This document shows, in pieces, positions 8,109 through 16,442 of a stretch of 64,000 nt of DNA; the stretch's first letter is position 1; every line of letters starts with the position of its first letter. The stretch is taken from assembly GCA_016711705.1 (NCBI GenBank), contig JADJSK010000001.1, positions 744,001-808,000 on the forward strand, read 5' to 3'. The notes below the pieces were generated by a model. That model was not told the origin of the DNA. It did no database searches and was given only the letters and a program-made list of their open reading frames with translations. The stretch comes from Candidatus Brachybacter algidus (GTDB lineage: Bacteria; Bacteroidota; Bacteroidia; Chitinophagales; Saprospiraceae). The translations under genes and the position numbers were made by a program.

Positions 8109-9278
8109 TTAATTTACAGCGGGCGTTGCCAAAGAATCTTTAGTGCTTATAAGATCAAGCTTAATATCATATTTATCTCCTTGCTGTGCCTTAGGGCCAG
8201 GAGGGTTGGTACCATGAATTGATTTAATATAACTGGATAATTGAGCAATTTGATTTGCGGAAAAGTCCTCCTGCCATGATTTCATACCTTTTTCAGCCAC
8301 ACCATATTTTACAACTTTAAAGATATCAACTATATGACCGCCATGCAACCAATAGTCATCAGTAAGATTCGGACCTACACCGCCTTGCCCTTCGCTGCCA
8401 TGACATGCTACACAATTCGCAGCATAGATAGATTTGCCAACAGCAATGGCAGAAGCATCCATCATAGTAACATTAGTTTCATCAACCATTTCTCCTTGTC
8501 CGCTCAAATATGCTTTTTGAGCCAATCTTGCTTCAGCTACTTCGGTATTGTATTCTTCTAATTGATTCGGAGCTGAATAAGCTATATGATATGTGTACAT
8601 ATAAATACCTGCAATAATTATCGAAGCAATGAAACTGTATGTGAACCATGGAGGAGTAGCATTGTCTAACTCACGGATACCATCATAACTGTGTCCTGTG
8701 TCCAACTCGCCTTCTTCCTCAATTGGCCTTAATTTATTCAAGGCTATCCATAATTTAGAAAAGCTCCATTCTTTACCCTTATTCAGAATTTTTTGGGTTC
8801 TCTTGTATTCCTCAATTCCAGTGAAGTATTTTATCCAATTAATAATCACTAAAATTGTCACTAATTCCAATATTATAAAAAAATACAACATCATTCTCAC
8901 CCCACTCAACCACTCAGGTAGACTTCCATTAGCAGCACTTGCATCTGTGGAAATAAATGCTGTCAAGCATACAATAATTAATAGAGTTTTCAAGGCTGAA
9001 AGATTATTTCGATTCTTCTCCTTTTCATTGGCTTGATACGTGACCATTGATAAATGCAATGTGTTGGAAAGAATAATGATGATCAACAACAACACAAGAG
9101 CAAACCCGATTAATATCCAATCAATAGGCATCAAAGAAGCAAACAAGGAAGTTTCTGCAGCAGGAGATGCTCCTTGAGCCAAACAGAAATTTCCAGAAAA
9201 TAGCACTATTACTAAAATAATAATAGGCAGTATTAAATATTTTTTTGATTTCATTTTTATTCTATTATTCTTGATCAT
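8109..9278 (-). CDS. ccoP: cbb3-type cytochrome c oxidase subunit III (CcoP), single haem c
   Basis: A 389-residue protein. A hydrophobic leader ends FSGNFCLAQGAS, followed by further membrane segments, then the CcoP signature GHSYDGIRELDNATPPW near residue 200 and a transmembrane helix. The C-terminal cytochrome domain has one haem c site, CVACH at about residue 290, with GVGPNLTDDYW and the likely Met ligand in KGMKSW. Proteobacterial CcoP has two haem sites; only one CxxCH occurs here, a shorter form also seen in Bacteroidota. Its ATG overlaps the stop of the upstream small gene (ATGA), which fixes the start. Confidence 0.92.
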   Translation of the reverse strand: MIKNNRIKMKSKKYLILPIIILVIVLFSGNFCLAQGASPAAETSLFASLMPIDWILIGFALVLLLIIIILSNTLHLSMVTYQANEKEKNRNNLSALKTLLIIVCLTAFISTDASAANGSLPEWLSGVRMMLYFFIILELVTILVIINWIKYFTGIEEYKRTQKILNKGKEWSFSKLWIALNKLRPIEEEGELDTGHSYDGIRELDNATPPWFTYSFIASIIIAGIYMYTYHIAYSAPNQLEEYNTEVAEARLAQKAYLSGQGEMVDETNVTMMDASAIAVGKSIYAANCVACHGSEGQGGVGPNLTDDYWLHGGHIVDIFKVVKYGVAEKGMKSWQEDFSANQIAQLSSYIKSIHGTNPPGPKAQQGDKYDIKLDLISTKDSLATPAVN

Positions 9279-9451
9279 TTAGATGTATTTCCATCTTCCA
9301 GTGGTAGATTTTCAATATACTCTACTGTAACTGAATCTGTTTTGTATGCCCAAATTATTACTAATGTAAAAAAGAGGACGAAAAGAATCAGAGAGAATAA
9401 AGGATATATTGATACTCCGGATATTTTTGTCAAATAATTAGCGAATTTCAT
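9275..9451 (-). CDS. CcoQ-like small membrane subunit
   Basis: A 58-residue protein, MKFANYLTKISGVSIYPLFS then a single hydrophobic helix (about residues 15-35, ending LVIIWAYK) and a short acidic tail. The position between ccoNO and ccoP and the TM-then-charged-tail layout match CcoQ/FixQ. There is a 36-bp gap to ccoNO and a 4-bp overlap with ccoP. The sequence is too short for a firm family match; the name rests on position and topology. Confidence 0.75.
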   Translation of the reverse strand: MKFANYLTKISGVSIYPLFSLILFVLFFTLVIIWAYKTDSVTVEYIENLPLEDGNTSK

Positions 9452-9487
9452 ATCTAAATATTTTAATTAATTAAAAATTATAACCCA

Positions 9488-11599
9488 TTAGTTTTTGGCT
9501 TTAATATCTGTACCCATTCTCTGCAAATAAGCTATAAGCGCGATAATCTCTTTATCACTTTGAATAACGATTTTATCTTTTGCTAAACTTTCTGCTATAG
9601 ACTTGGCCTGTTTCTTCATATCATCATTTGCTTTAGCTTCATAATTTTTAGGATATGGAACACCTAGCCGTCGCATAGCATGGATCTTACTATTCGTAGT
9701 ACCTGCATCTACTGATTTTTCAAACAACCATGGATAAGGAGGCATAATCGAACCCGGTGACATTGATACTGGTTCTAACATGTGATTAAAGTGCCAGCTA
9801 TCAGGGTATTTACCTCCGATTCTTGCAAGATCTGGTCCTGTACGTTTACTTCCCCATTGGAATGGATGGTCATAAACATATTCACCAGCTTTAGAGTATT
9901 CTCCATATCGAGCCACTTCATATCGGAATGGCCTAATCATCTGAGAGTGGCAGTTATAACAACCTTCCTTCACATAGATATCTCTACCCTGGAGTTCTAG
10001 TGGAGTGTATGGTTTTACACTGGCGATCGAAGGAATGTTAGTTTTAACCAAAAATGTCGGAACAATCTCTACGAGACCACCTATTCCTACTACAATTAAA
10101 CTAAACACAAGTAATGTAATTGGTCTTCTTTCAACCCAAGAATGCCAATGGGCAGCCTTTGGTTTGATATACTTAGCAGGTAAAGCCGGTGCTTCTGCTG
10201 ATTCATATCTATTAAACTTACCTGCTTTGGCAGTTTTCCATAGATTGTAAATCATTAATATTACTCCAGTCAAATAAATAGTACCACCAATTCCTCTCAA
10301 AACATAAAAAGGAACAATGGTTTGAACGATATCAATAAATTGGTATTGTAACTGACCTTCAGGTGTAAAAGCAGACATCATGAAATAAGACTTAAATGAT
10401 GCCCAATACATTGGAATTACATACAGCAACATACCAAGCGTGCCGATCCAGAAATGGTTGGTAGCTAATTTTTTAGAATACAATTTTGTATTGAAAATTC
10501 TTGGGAATAACCAATATATCATACCAAACGTCAGAAATCCATTCCATCCCAAAGCACCTACATGCACATGCGCTATAGTCCAGTCAGAATAGTGGGAAAT
10601 GGCATTGACATTCTTTAGTGATAACATCGGTCCTTCAAAAGTTGCCATTCCATAACAGGTAACTGCTACAACAAAGAATTTAAGAATAGGATCCTCTCTA
10701 ACTTTATCCCATGCACCTCTCAAGGTAAACAAACCATTCAACATACCTCCCCAACTAGGCAGTAATAGCATGATAGAAAATACAGTTCCTAAAGATTGAG
10801 CCCATTCCGGCAATGCAGTATACAATAAGTGGTGTGGACCAGCCCATATATAAAGAAATATCAAACTCCAGAAGTGTACAATACTTAATCTATAAGAATA
10901 AACCGGTCTCTCAGCCGCCTTAGGAAGAAAATAATACATCAATCCTAAATATGGTGTTGTTAGGAAAAATGCGACAGCATTATGTCCATACCACCATTGA
11001 ACAAGTGCATCCTGAACACCGGCATACCATGAATAACTATGCATAAATGAAACCGGAATCGCAAAGGAATTGACAATATGCAACATAGCAACTGTTACCC
11101 AAGATGCTATAAAGAACCAAATAGCAACGTATAAATGCCTTTCTCTTCTCTTGATTAGAGTTCCAAACATATTGATACCGAATATTACCCATATCACCGT
11201 AATAGCAATGTCTAAAGGCCATTCTAGTTCAGCATATTCTTTACCTCCCGTGAAGCCCATCATTAAAGTAACAGCTGCTGCTACTATAATAGTCTGCCAT
11301 CCCCAGAAATGAATATTACCCAAGGTTTTGCTCCACATAGGTGTCTTGAGTAATCTCGGCATAGAGTAATAAACAGCAGTAAATATACCATTGCCAACAA
11401 ATGCAAATATCACTGCATTTGTATGAACCGGTCGCAATCTACCAAATGAGGTATACTCAATTCCAAAATTCAGAATGGGAAAAGCAAGTTGAAAAGCTAT
11501 CAGAACTCCTACTAGCATTCCTATTGCTCCCCAACCTATGGTGGCAACTGCAAATAGCTTTGGTAATTGATTATCGTATCGAAACTTTTGTAATTCCAT
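9488..11599 (-). CDS. ccoNO: Fused cbb3 oxidase subunits I and II (CcoN-CcoO)
   Basis: A 703-residue fusion. Residues 1 to about 470 are the CcoN haem-copper oxidase subunit I with many helices and conserved His motifs (RPVHTNAVIFAFVGNG, WWYGHNAVAFFLT, GPHHLLYTALPEW, HYSDWTIAHVHVGALGW). From about residue 490 a new helix leads into CcoO, with ELQGRDIYVKEGCYNCHSQM (haem c about residue 546), RTGPDLARIGGKY and the likely haem Met in SIMPPYPW. The fusion is the usual Bacteroidota arrangement. I start at the ATG at 11599 because MELQKFRYDNQ fits the family start and the preceding small gene ends 14 bp upstream; an open frame extends 38 codons further. Confidence 0.95.
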   Translation of the reverse strand: MELQKFRYDNQLPKLFAVATIGWGAIGMLVGVLIAFQLAFPILNFGIEYTSFGRLRPVHTNAVIFAFVGNGIFTAVYYSMPRLLKTPMWSKTLGNIHFWGWQTIIVAAAVTLMMGFTGGKEYAELEWPLDIAITVIWVIFGINMFGTLIKRRERHLYVAIWFFIASWVTVAMLHIVNSFAIPVSFMHSYSWYAGVQDALVQWWYGHNAVAFFLTTPYLGLMYYFLPKAAERPVYSYRLSIVHFWSLIFLYIWAGPHHLLYTALPEWAQSLGTVFSIMLLLPSWGGMLNGLFTLRGAWDKVREDPILKFFVVAVTCYGMATFEGPMLSLKNVNAISHYSDWTIAHVHVGALGWNGFLTFGMIYWLFPRIFNTKLYSKKLATNHFWIGTLGMLLYVIPMYWASFKSYFMMSAFTPEGQLQYQFIDIVQTIVPFYVLRGIGGTIYLTGVILMIYNLWKTAKAGKFNRYESAEAPALPAKYIKPKAAHWHSWVERRPITLLVFSLIVVGIGGLVEIVPTFLVKTNIPSIASVKPYTPLELQGRDIYVKEGCYNCHSQMIRPFRYEVARYGEYSKAGEYVYDHPFQWGSKRTGPDLARIGGKYPDSWHFNHMLEPVSMSPGSIMPPYPWLFEKSVDAGTTNSKIHAMRRLGVPYPKNYEAKANDDMKKQAKSIAESLAKDKIVIQSDKEIIALIAYLQRMGTDIKAKN

Positions 11600-11612
11600 G
11601 AAAAAATATGTT

Positions 11613-11771
11613 TTATTTGTTTTGTTCGTTTTTCTTGTCTTCGAATAAGATCCTGTTGGCTGAAGAGAATTGATCATCAAACTGACCATCACTGTTACTC
11701 CATAAAAAAGCAATTAGAAAACTGCCTGAAATAGCCAGACTTACTATTAGAAGAATTATCAATACACTCAT
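11613..11771 (-). CDS. ccoS: cbb3 oxidase assembly protein CcoS
   Basis: A 52-residue protein, MSVLIILLIVSLAISGSFLI followed by AFLWSNSDGQFDDQF and a charged tail. The single N-terminal helix and the FLWxxxxGQFDD stretch are the CcoS hallmark. CcoS works with the copper ATPase CcoI in cbb3 maturation. Its ATG overlaps the FixI stop by 4 bp and it ends 13 bp before ccoNO. Confidence 0.92.
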   Translation of the reverse strand: MSVLIILLIVSLAISGSFLIAFLWSNSDGQFDDQFSSANRILFEDKKNEQNK

Positions 11772-14182
11772 CTTACTGTTTTTATTTTCATCTTTCGAGC
11801 CAAAAACCCACTTAAAGAGTAGGTTATCAATAGAATAGTTAATGAACTTAATGGCATCAAAATGGCAGCAATCATGGGTGATAATAGTCCCTGTACTGAA
11901 TAGTATAATCCAATTATATTATAAAGTATTGAAACCGCAAATGCAGCGAATATTACTTTTCTGCCCAAGACTGCGGTATATAAAAATTTATTTAAATCAG
12001 ACAGCATCCTTCCATCCAGTATACCATCAGCAGCAGGAGTAAAATTATTTCCGGAATCATTTATTGCGATCCCTACATCACTTTGCTTCAAGGCTCCTGC
12101 ATCATTCAGTCCATCCCCTACCATCATTACATTTTGGCCCTCCGATTGCAGCGTTTTGATGTATTCAAGTTTCTCTTGAGGTGCCTGATTAAAAAAACAT
12201 GCTTGCTCATTATTAATAATTGACTGAAGATATTTTTTCTCATTTTCGTTATCACCACTCAATATAGATATTTTATAGCTTTTTCCAATTGCCTTTATCA
12301 TTTCTGAAACTCCTTCTCTATAAATATTTTTAATGCCGTAACAACCTAATGTTTTTCCATCGATTGAAATAAATACCTGAGCTCCTTTTACTTCATATAA
12401 GTTTGGTGAAACATTAATAAATGAAGCAGAACCAATTTTGTAATGTCTATCATTATACCAAGCTTCGATTCCCTTTCCTGGAATATTCTTAAAATTCTCA
12501 ATACTAATATCATTATAAATACCAATATCTTGTTTGATAGCCTTACTTAAGGAGTGGTTAGATCTATCCAATAATGCATAAACCACATTTAAATTTTCAT
12601 AATCTATTGATTCACCAACATATTGAACTTCATTGATATGATTATCTGTCAGCGTACCTGTTTTATCGAAGACAATATGATCTATTTTTGTCATTGCTTC
12701 AATTACATCATGATGTCTTAAATAAAATTTTCGTTGGCTAAATATACGCATTAAGTTGCCGTATGTATAGGTAGTAGATAAAAGTAATGCACAAGGGCAA
12801 GCCACGATAAAAACAGCCGTCAAAGCCCTCCACATAGTATTCGTATCGCCTCTATAGATCCAGTAGGCAGCAGTAGTGATCCCTATTAATAATAAAACCA
12901 CTGTAAAGTAGCGACTTACTGAATGGATAAATGACTTTGGATGTTTTTTGTCACTGAATACACTGTTATTCCATAAGTTAGTAAGATAACTTTGGGCAAT
13001 TGGCTTTATTACTACAAGTTCTATATTTTCATCTAATTGTTTACCTCCAGCGTAAATGATCTCTCCGATTTTAACATTTGTAGGATTACTTTCGCCTGTT
13101 ACAAAGCTGTAATCTATTAATGCTTTTCCTTTAGATAATAGAGCGTCCACAGGAATTATTTCCCCATTGTGAATTCTTATTACGTCGTCAACTTTGATGT
13201 CCTCTACTTCGGTGTTGATTAATTTACCCTTGTTTAATAATTTTACAGACAAGGGGAAAAATGATTTATAATCTCGATCAAAGGACATTGACTTGTAAGC
13301 TTGATCTTGCATCAGTCTTCCAACCAACATAAAGAAAATTATTCCAGACATACTATCCAGATATCCTGATCCTGAGCCCCAGATCATTTCATAAATACTT
13401 CTAATAAAAGTAATAGCAATAGCAAAAGCTATAGGTGCATCAATATTTAGAAAACCTTCTCTTAGAGATTTCCAAGCTGAAGTAAAAAATTCCTGCCCTG
13501 AATAAAATATCACCGGAAGTGATAGTGATATCATTGCATATTTCAAAAATAACTGAATAGGAGCATCTATCACTGAACCTGAAGCAAGGTATTCAGGTAG
13601 GCTCATCATCATTATGTTTGCAAAGCAAAATCCCGCAATTCCAATCTTATATATTTTACTTCGATCAGGTGTTTTTGCCTTTTTAATTCCGGCATCTGAT
13701 AAGCTAATGAATGGTTCATAACCCAAATGAGCCAGATCTGAAACGAGTGAAGATAACTTTAGGAGGTTGTGGTCGTAAATAATATGGACTTCCTTTAAAG
13801 AAAAATCAACCCTTGCATTGTAAACAGCATCATTGATTTTATGTAAATTTTCAAGGAGATAAAGGCAGCTGCTGCAATGAATTTGAGGAAGTTGGAATTG
13901 AATATGTGTGATACTGTTATTTCTAAATAAAATCAATTTATTGGCGATCTCCTCATTATCCAAATAATCGTATTTGCTTGGTCTAATCTCGTCGCGCATT
14001 GAAATGCCGGGCATCTCATTAAGATTATAGTAATCACATAAACCGTTTTCATTTAGAATATTATACACAGTTCTACATCCATTACAGCAAAATGTAAGTG
14101 AATTATCAACATATTGACTATTACAAGGATCCCCACAGTGCGCGCACATCACTGAGGTTAGTGATGCACTACTTTTTGACAT
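11768..14182 (-). CDS. fixI: Copper-translocating P1B-type ATPase (FixI/CcoI)
   Basis: An 804-residue ATPase. The N-terminus has a Cys-rich metal-binding segment (MCAHCGDPC, then FCCNGCRTVY) and an HMA domain with IHCSSCLYLLE (about residue 102). The transporter core shows TGES, the ion-site CPCALLLS (about 460), phosphorylation motif DKTGTLT (about 504) and hinge GDGLNDAGAL (about 686). The CPC motif and cluster position identify the FixI/CcoI copper exporter that supplies the oxidase. The start overlaps the end of the upstream gene by 15 bp and the stop overlaps ccoS by 4 bp. Confidence 0.95.
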   Translation of the reverse strand: MSKSSASLTSVMCAHCGDPCNSQYVDNSLTFCCNGCRTVYNILNENGLCDYYNLNEMPGISMRDEIRPSKYDYLDNEEIANKLILFRNNSITHIQFQLPQIHCSSCLYLLENLHKINDAVYNARVDFSLKEVHIIYDHNLLKLSSLVSDLAHLGYEPFISLSDAGIKKAKTPDRSKIYKIGIAGFCFANIMMMSLPEYLASGSVIDAPIQLFLKYAMISLSLPVIFYSGQEFFTSAWKSLREGFLNIDAPIAFAIAITFIRSIYEMIWGSGSGYLDSMSGIIFFMLVGRLMQDQAYKSMSFDRDYKSFFPLSVKLLNKGKLINTEVEDIKVDDVIRIHNGEIIPVDALLSKGKALIDYSFVTGESNPTNVKIGEIIYAGGKQLDENIELVVIKPIAQSYLTNLWNNSVFSDKKHPKSFIHSVSRYFTVVLLLIGITTAAYWIYRGDTNTMWRALTAVFIVACPCALLLSTTYTYGNLMRIFSQRKFYLRHHDVIEAMTKIDHIVFDKTGTLTDNHINEVQYVGESIDYENLNVVYALLDRSNHSLSKAIKQDIGIYNDISIENFKNIPGKGIEAWYNDRHYKIGSASFINVSPNLYEVKGAQVFISIDGKTLGCYGIKNIYREGVSEMIKAIGKSYKISILSGDNENEKKYLQSIINNEQACFFNQAPQEKLEYIKTLQSEGQNVMMVGDGLNDAGALKQSDVGIAINDSGNNFTPAADGILDGRMLSDLNKFLYTAVLGRKVIFAAFAVSILYNIIGLYYSVQGLLSPMIAAILMPLSSLTILLITYSLSGFLARKMKIKTVR

Positions 14183-14654
14183 GACTTTTTTGCTTTAGGT
14201 TTGGAAGGATTGAACTTTGAGTCACTTTGTCATAAAGTGTAAGCCTACTAGGAATAAAACTATTTCTAAATGCTGAGACCAAACGTGATATTTTCTCAGA
14301 TTGATTATAAGGTTTTGTATCTATCATTTCAAGCATAGAATTTATTCTATGATCCTTGACCTCGATAAGTTTCAATAATTCCGTAAGATTATCAACAGAG
14401 AAAGATGGCTCTTGACCGTACATTAGGCCACAGTCAATTAGCGTTTTAAACACTAATTTACGTTCGAAATGTATAAGACTTTCAAATTCATTACGAAGTT
14501 TATGAATCATTTCAGATAAATCTGAGATAAATTCGACATTTTCGTTTTCAAGACAAAACATTACACTATCGTCCAACAGCAATCCAATCTTAGGATATAC
14601 TTTTTGATCTAGTTCTGTAAATATTTTGTGCAATTGACTTGTCAAACTTATCAT
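14169..14654 (-). CDS. Hemerythrin/RIC-like protein, first gene of the cbb3 operon
   Basis: A 161-residue helical protein that I do not recognise with certainty. The order of FESLIHFERKLVFKTL, LLKLIEVKDHRINSMLEMI and a third helical segment resembles the C-terminal hemerythrin-like domain of RIC/YtfE-type iron-centre repair proteins (their pattern is HLxxEExxLFPxL, then MxxEHxxxGxLL). Candidate metal ligands are H and E in LIHFE and DH in VKDHR, but not all canonical His are obvious. I start at ATG 14654; a TTG two codons upstream is possible. The overlap with fixI and the FNR-type operator upstream point to microaerobic expression. Confidence 0.45.
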   Translation of the reverse strand: MISLTSQLHKIFTELDQKVYPKIGLLLDDSVMFCLENENVEFISDLSEMIHKLRNEFESLIHFERKLVFKTLIDCGLMYGQEPSFSVDNLTELLKLIEVKDHRINSMLEMIDTKPYNQSEKISRLVSAFRNSFIPSRLTLYDKVTQSSILPNLKQKSHVKK

Positions 14655-14671
14655 TTCCAAGGTTTATGCTG

Positions 14672-14679
14672 CAAAGATG
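14672..14679 (-). promoter_or_regulatory. Putative -7 box of the cbb3 operon
   Basis: Reading leftwards the bases are CATCTTTG, one mismatch from the Bacteroidota -7 consensus TAnnTTTG, about 17 bp before the ATG at 14654. The FNR-type palindrome centre lies about 50-60 bp upstream, a usual activator distance. No clear -33 TTG is seen, as expected for an activated promoter. Confidence 0.4.
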
Positions 14680-14685
14680 GCTAAC

Positions 14686-14705
14686 TCATAGTTAAAAAAC
14701 TATGA
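14686..14705. promoter_or_regulatory. Perfect inverted repeat in the cbb3 promoter region
   Basis: An 8-bp inverted repeat with a 4-bp spacer: TCATAGTT, AAAA, AACTATGA. It lies between the presumed -7 box and the FNR-type palindrome, overlapping the -33 position. It could be a second regulator site or a fortuitous AT-rich palindrome. Confidence 0.4.
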
Positions 14706-14717
14706 CTTTTAAGGTAA

Positions 14718-14743
14718 TAAAACATGATTTAAATCATGTTTTA
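14718..14743. promoter_or_regulatory. FNR/Crp-type operator palindrome
   Basis: A perfect 26-bp palindrome whose core is ATGATTTAAATCAT, that is TGAT-N4-ATCA, the FNR box layout (TTGATnnnnATCAA) with A/T at the outer position. It sits about 64 bp upstream of the first gene of the cbb3 operon. A Crp/Fnr-family regulator is encoded 220 bp away, transcribed in the same direction. The operator role is inference from symmetry, core and context. Confidence 0.65.
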
Positions 14744-14787
14744 ACATAAGAAACTTAATCAATAGATATTTCTATATGAAAGAATTA

Positions 14788-14890
14788 CCCTTCTGGGCTT
14801 CCCTACCAGACTTCATTATTGGGGCAAGCCTAGCGTCACCTCTTTAGTGAGCAAATCCACCTCCGTTGAACTTTGGCGGTTAAACTTCTG
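14788..14890. other. GC-richer unexplained block downstream of the Crp/Fnr gene
   Basis: About 100 bp between the operator and the regulator stop codon is visibly richer in G+C than the surrounding intergenic DNA and has no open frame of note. It contains short complementary pieces such as GGGCTTCCC. It could be a structured RNA, a mobile-repeat remnant or an old gene fragment; I cannot assign it. Confidence 0.3.
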
Positions 14891-14961
14891 ACTTCTAATT
14901 TCTACCATAGATTTAGTAATAGCAATAGTTTTAGAATATATTTATAACGCTGAAAATTAAG

Positions 14962-15678
14962 TTAATAACTAATGTTAGCAGTCCTAACTAGCTTATCATG
15001 TTCCAAAATAAGGATTTTTTTACCTTCAAGTGATATAATTCCGGCAGCATTGAATTCGGAAAGAAGTCTAATGACACTTTCTGTAGAAGTGCCTATGTAA
15101 TCAGCGAGTTCTTCTCTTGTGAGTCTGACATTGAGAGATTTATTATCCTCTTCCATTCCATAAGTAGCTTTAATAAATAAAAGCGTCTCAGCCATTCGTT
15201 CCCTAACATTCTTTTGGGAAAGAGAAATTATTTTATCTTCTGCCTTTTTGAGATCATTGCTGATCAATTTGAAAATCTGTTGAGCAATCCTTGGTTCTTG
15301 CATGGCAAGATCCATAAAAAATGTTTTGTCAATAACGCATGCGGAGCAATCCTCCAAAGCTATAGCAGATAGATGATATCTTTCATTAGAAACAAGTGCT
15401 CGATAACCGATTATTTCACCACTCTTGGCCAATCTCATAATCTGCTCTTTTCCATCTATTCCTTGCGTAGAAAGTTTGACTTTACCTGAATGAATACAAA
15501 ATAACCCAACCGGCATTGCATTTTCTGCAAATAAAACCTGTCCCTTTCTGAAAACAGTACAATACTTGTGTGCATTGAGATCTATAACCTGTGTATCGGA
15601 CAAAATGGAGAAAATCGAATTATCAAACATATTGCAATTTTGACAAGACCTTTCTCTAACCATCAATGGAACTTTCAT
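14962..15678 (-). CDS. Crp/Fnr family transcriptional regulator
   Basis: A 238-residue regulator. The N-terminus carries SCQNCNMF (CxxC at residues 13-16), followed by a cyclic-nucleotide-binding-type beta barrel (FRKGQVLFAENAMPVGLFCI, GEIIGYRALV) and a C-terminal winged helix VRLTREELADYIGTSTESVI leading into RLLSEF. The recognition helix is E-x-x-I-R, close to the FNR/FixK E-x-x-S-R pattern that reads TGAT half-sites, in agreement with the nearby palindrome. Extra Cys residues (around 41, 112 and 115) could help hold an iron-sulfur cluster, but the standard FNR spacing is not present. It likely controls the adjacent cbb3 operon. Confidence 0.85.
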   Translation of the reverse strand: MKVPLMVRERSCQNCNMFDNSIFSILSDTQVIDLNAHKYCTVFRKGQVLFAENAMPVGLFCIHSGKVKLSTQGIDGKEQIMRLAKSGEIIGYRALVSNERYHLSAIALEDCSACVIDKTFFMDLAMQEPRIAQQIFKLISNDLKKAEDKIISLSQKNVRERMAETLLFIKATYGMEEDNKSLNVRLTREELADYIGTSTESVIRLLSEFNAAGIISLEGKKILILEHDKLVRTANISY

Positions 15679-15796
15679 TCTTAATTTTTAATACTTATAT
15701 ATGCTAAGATACATAATATAACTTCTTTCTTGAACAAGATGTTTAGTATAGAATCTATTTTAAACATTTTACCTCAGATATAATTATTAATAGCAT

Positions 15797-16378
15797 ATGG
15801 ATCAATTATTGAAAGATATTAGGTCATGCACACTTTGCGCTGAGCACCTGCCGTTAGGGCCAAACCCTGTTATTACAGTTTCCCCTCAAACAAAAATCTT
15901 AATAATTGGACAGGCTCCAGGTACTAAAGTACATGCAAGTGGTATACCTTGGGATGATCTTAGTGGAAGGGCTTTGAGAAGGTGGCTGGGCGTTGATTCA
16001 AATGTCTTTTACAATTCCGGAATATTTGGGATTATGGCCATGGGTATGTGCTATCCGGGTAAAGGATTGCGAGGAGATCTGCCTCCAAGACCTGAATGCG
16101 CAAAGCATTGGCATCATCAGGTGCTGGAGCATCTACCTGACTTACAATTAACATTATTAATCGGAATGTATGCTCAGAAATTCTATTTGGGTAAAAACGC
16201 AAAATCTACATTGAGCGAAACAGTCAAGAACTTCGAAAATTATTTGCCTAAATACTTTCCTTTAGTACATCCATCACCTAGAAATATCAGATGGCAAAGG
16301 AATAATCCATGGTTTGAAGAAGACGTCGTACCTGCCTTGGAAGTTGTAGTTGGAGAAATCATGCAGCAATGTCGGTAA
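15797..16378 (+). CDS. Uracil-DNA glycosylase superfamily protein
   Basis: A 193-residue protein with the UDG-fold motifs ILIIGQAPGTKVHASGIPWD near residue 35 and LVHPSPRNIRW near residue 155. An N-terminal CTLCAEHLPLGPNPV resembles the start of family 4/5-like enzymes, but the four Cys of an iron-sulfur cluster are not all present. This small COG1573-type group is widespread; catalytic activity on uracil is plausible but unproven. It stands alone, divergent from the Crp/Fnr gene and convergent with murB (64-bp gap). Confidence 0.8.
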   Translation: MDQLLKDIRSCTLCAEHLPLGPNPVITVSPQTKILIIGQAPGTKVHASGIPWDDLSGRALRRWLGVDSNVFYNSGIFGIMAMGMCYPGKGLRGDLPPRPECAKHWHHQVLEHLPDLQLTLLIGMYAQKFYLGKNAKSTLSETVKNFENYLPKYFPLVHPSPRNIRWQRNNPWFEEDVVPALEVVVGEIMQQCR

Positions 16379-16442
16379 AATACTGATTTATTAAAATCTG
16401 CATTTAAGATTACAATCAAAATGTTACGTATAAAGAAAATTA

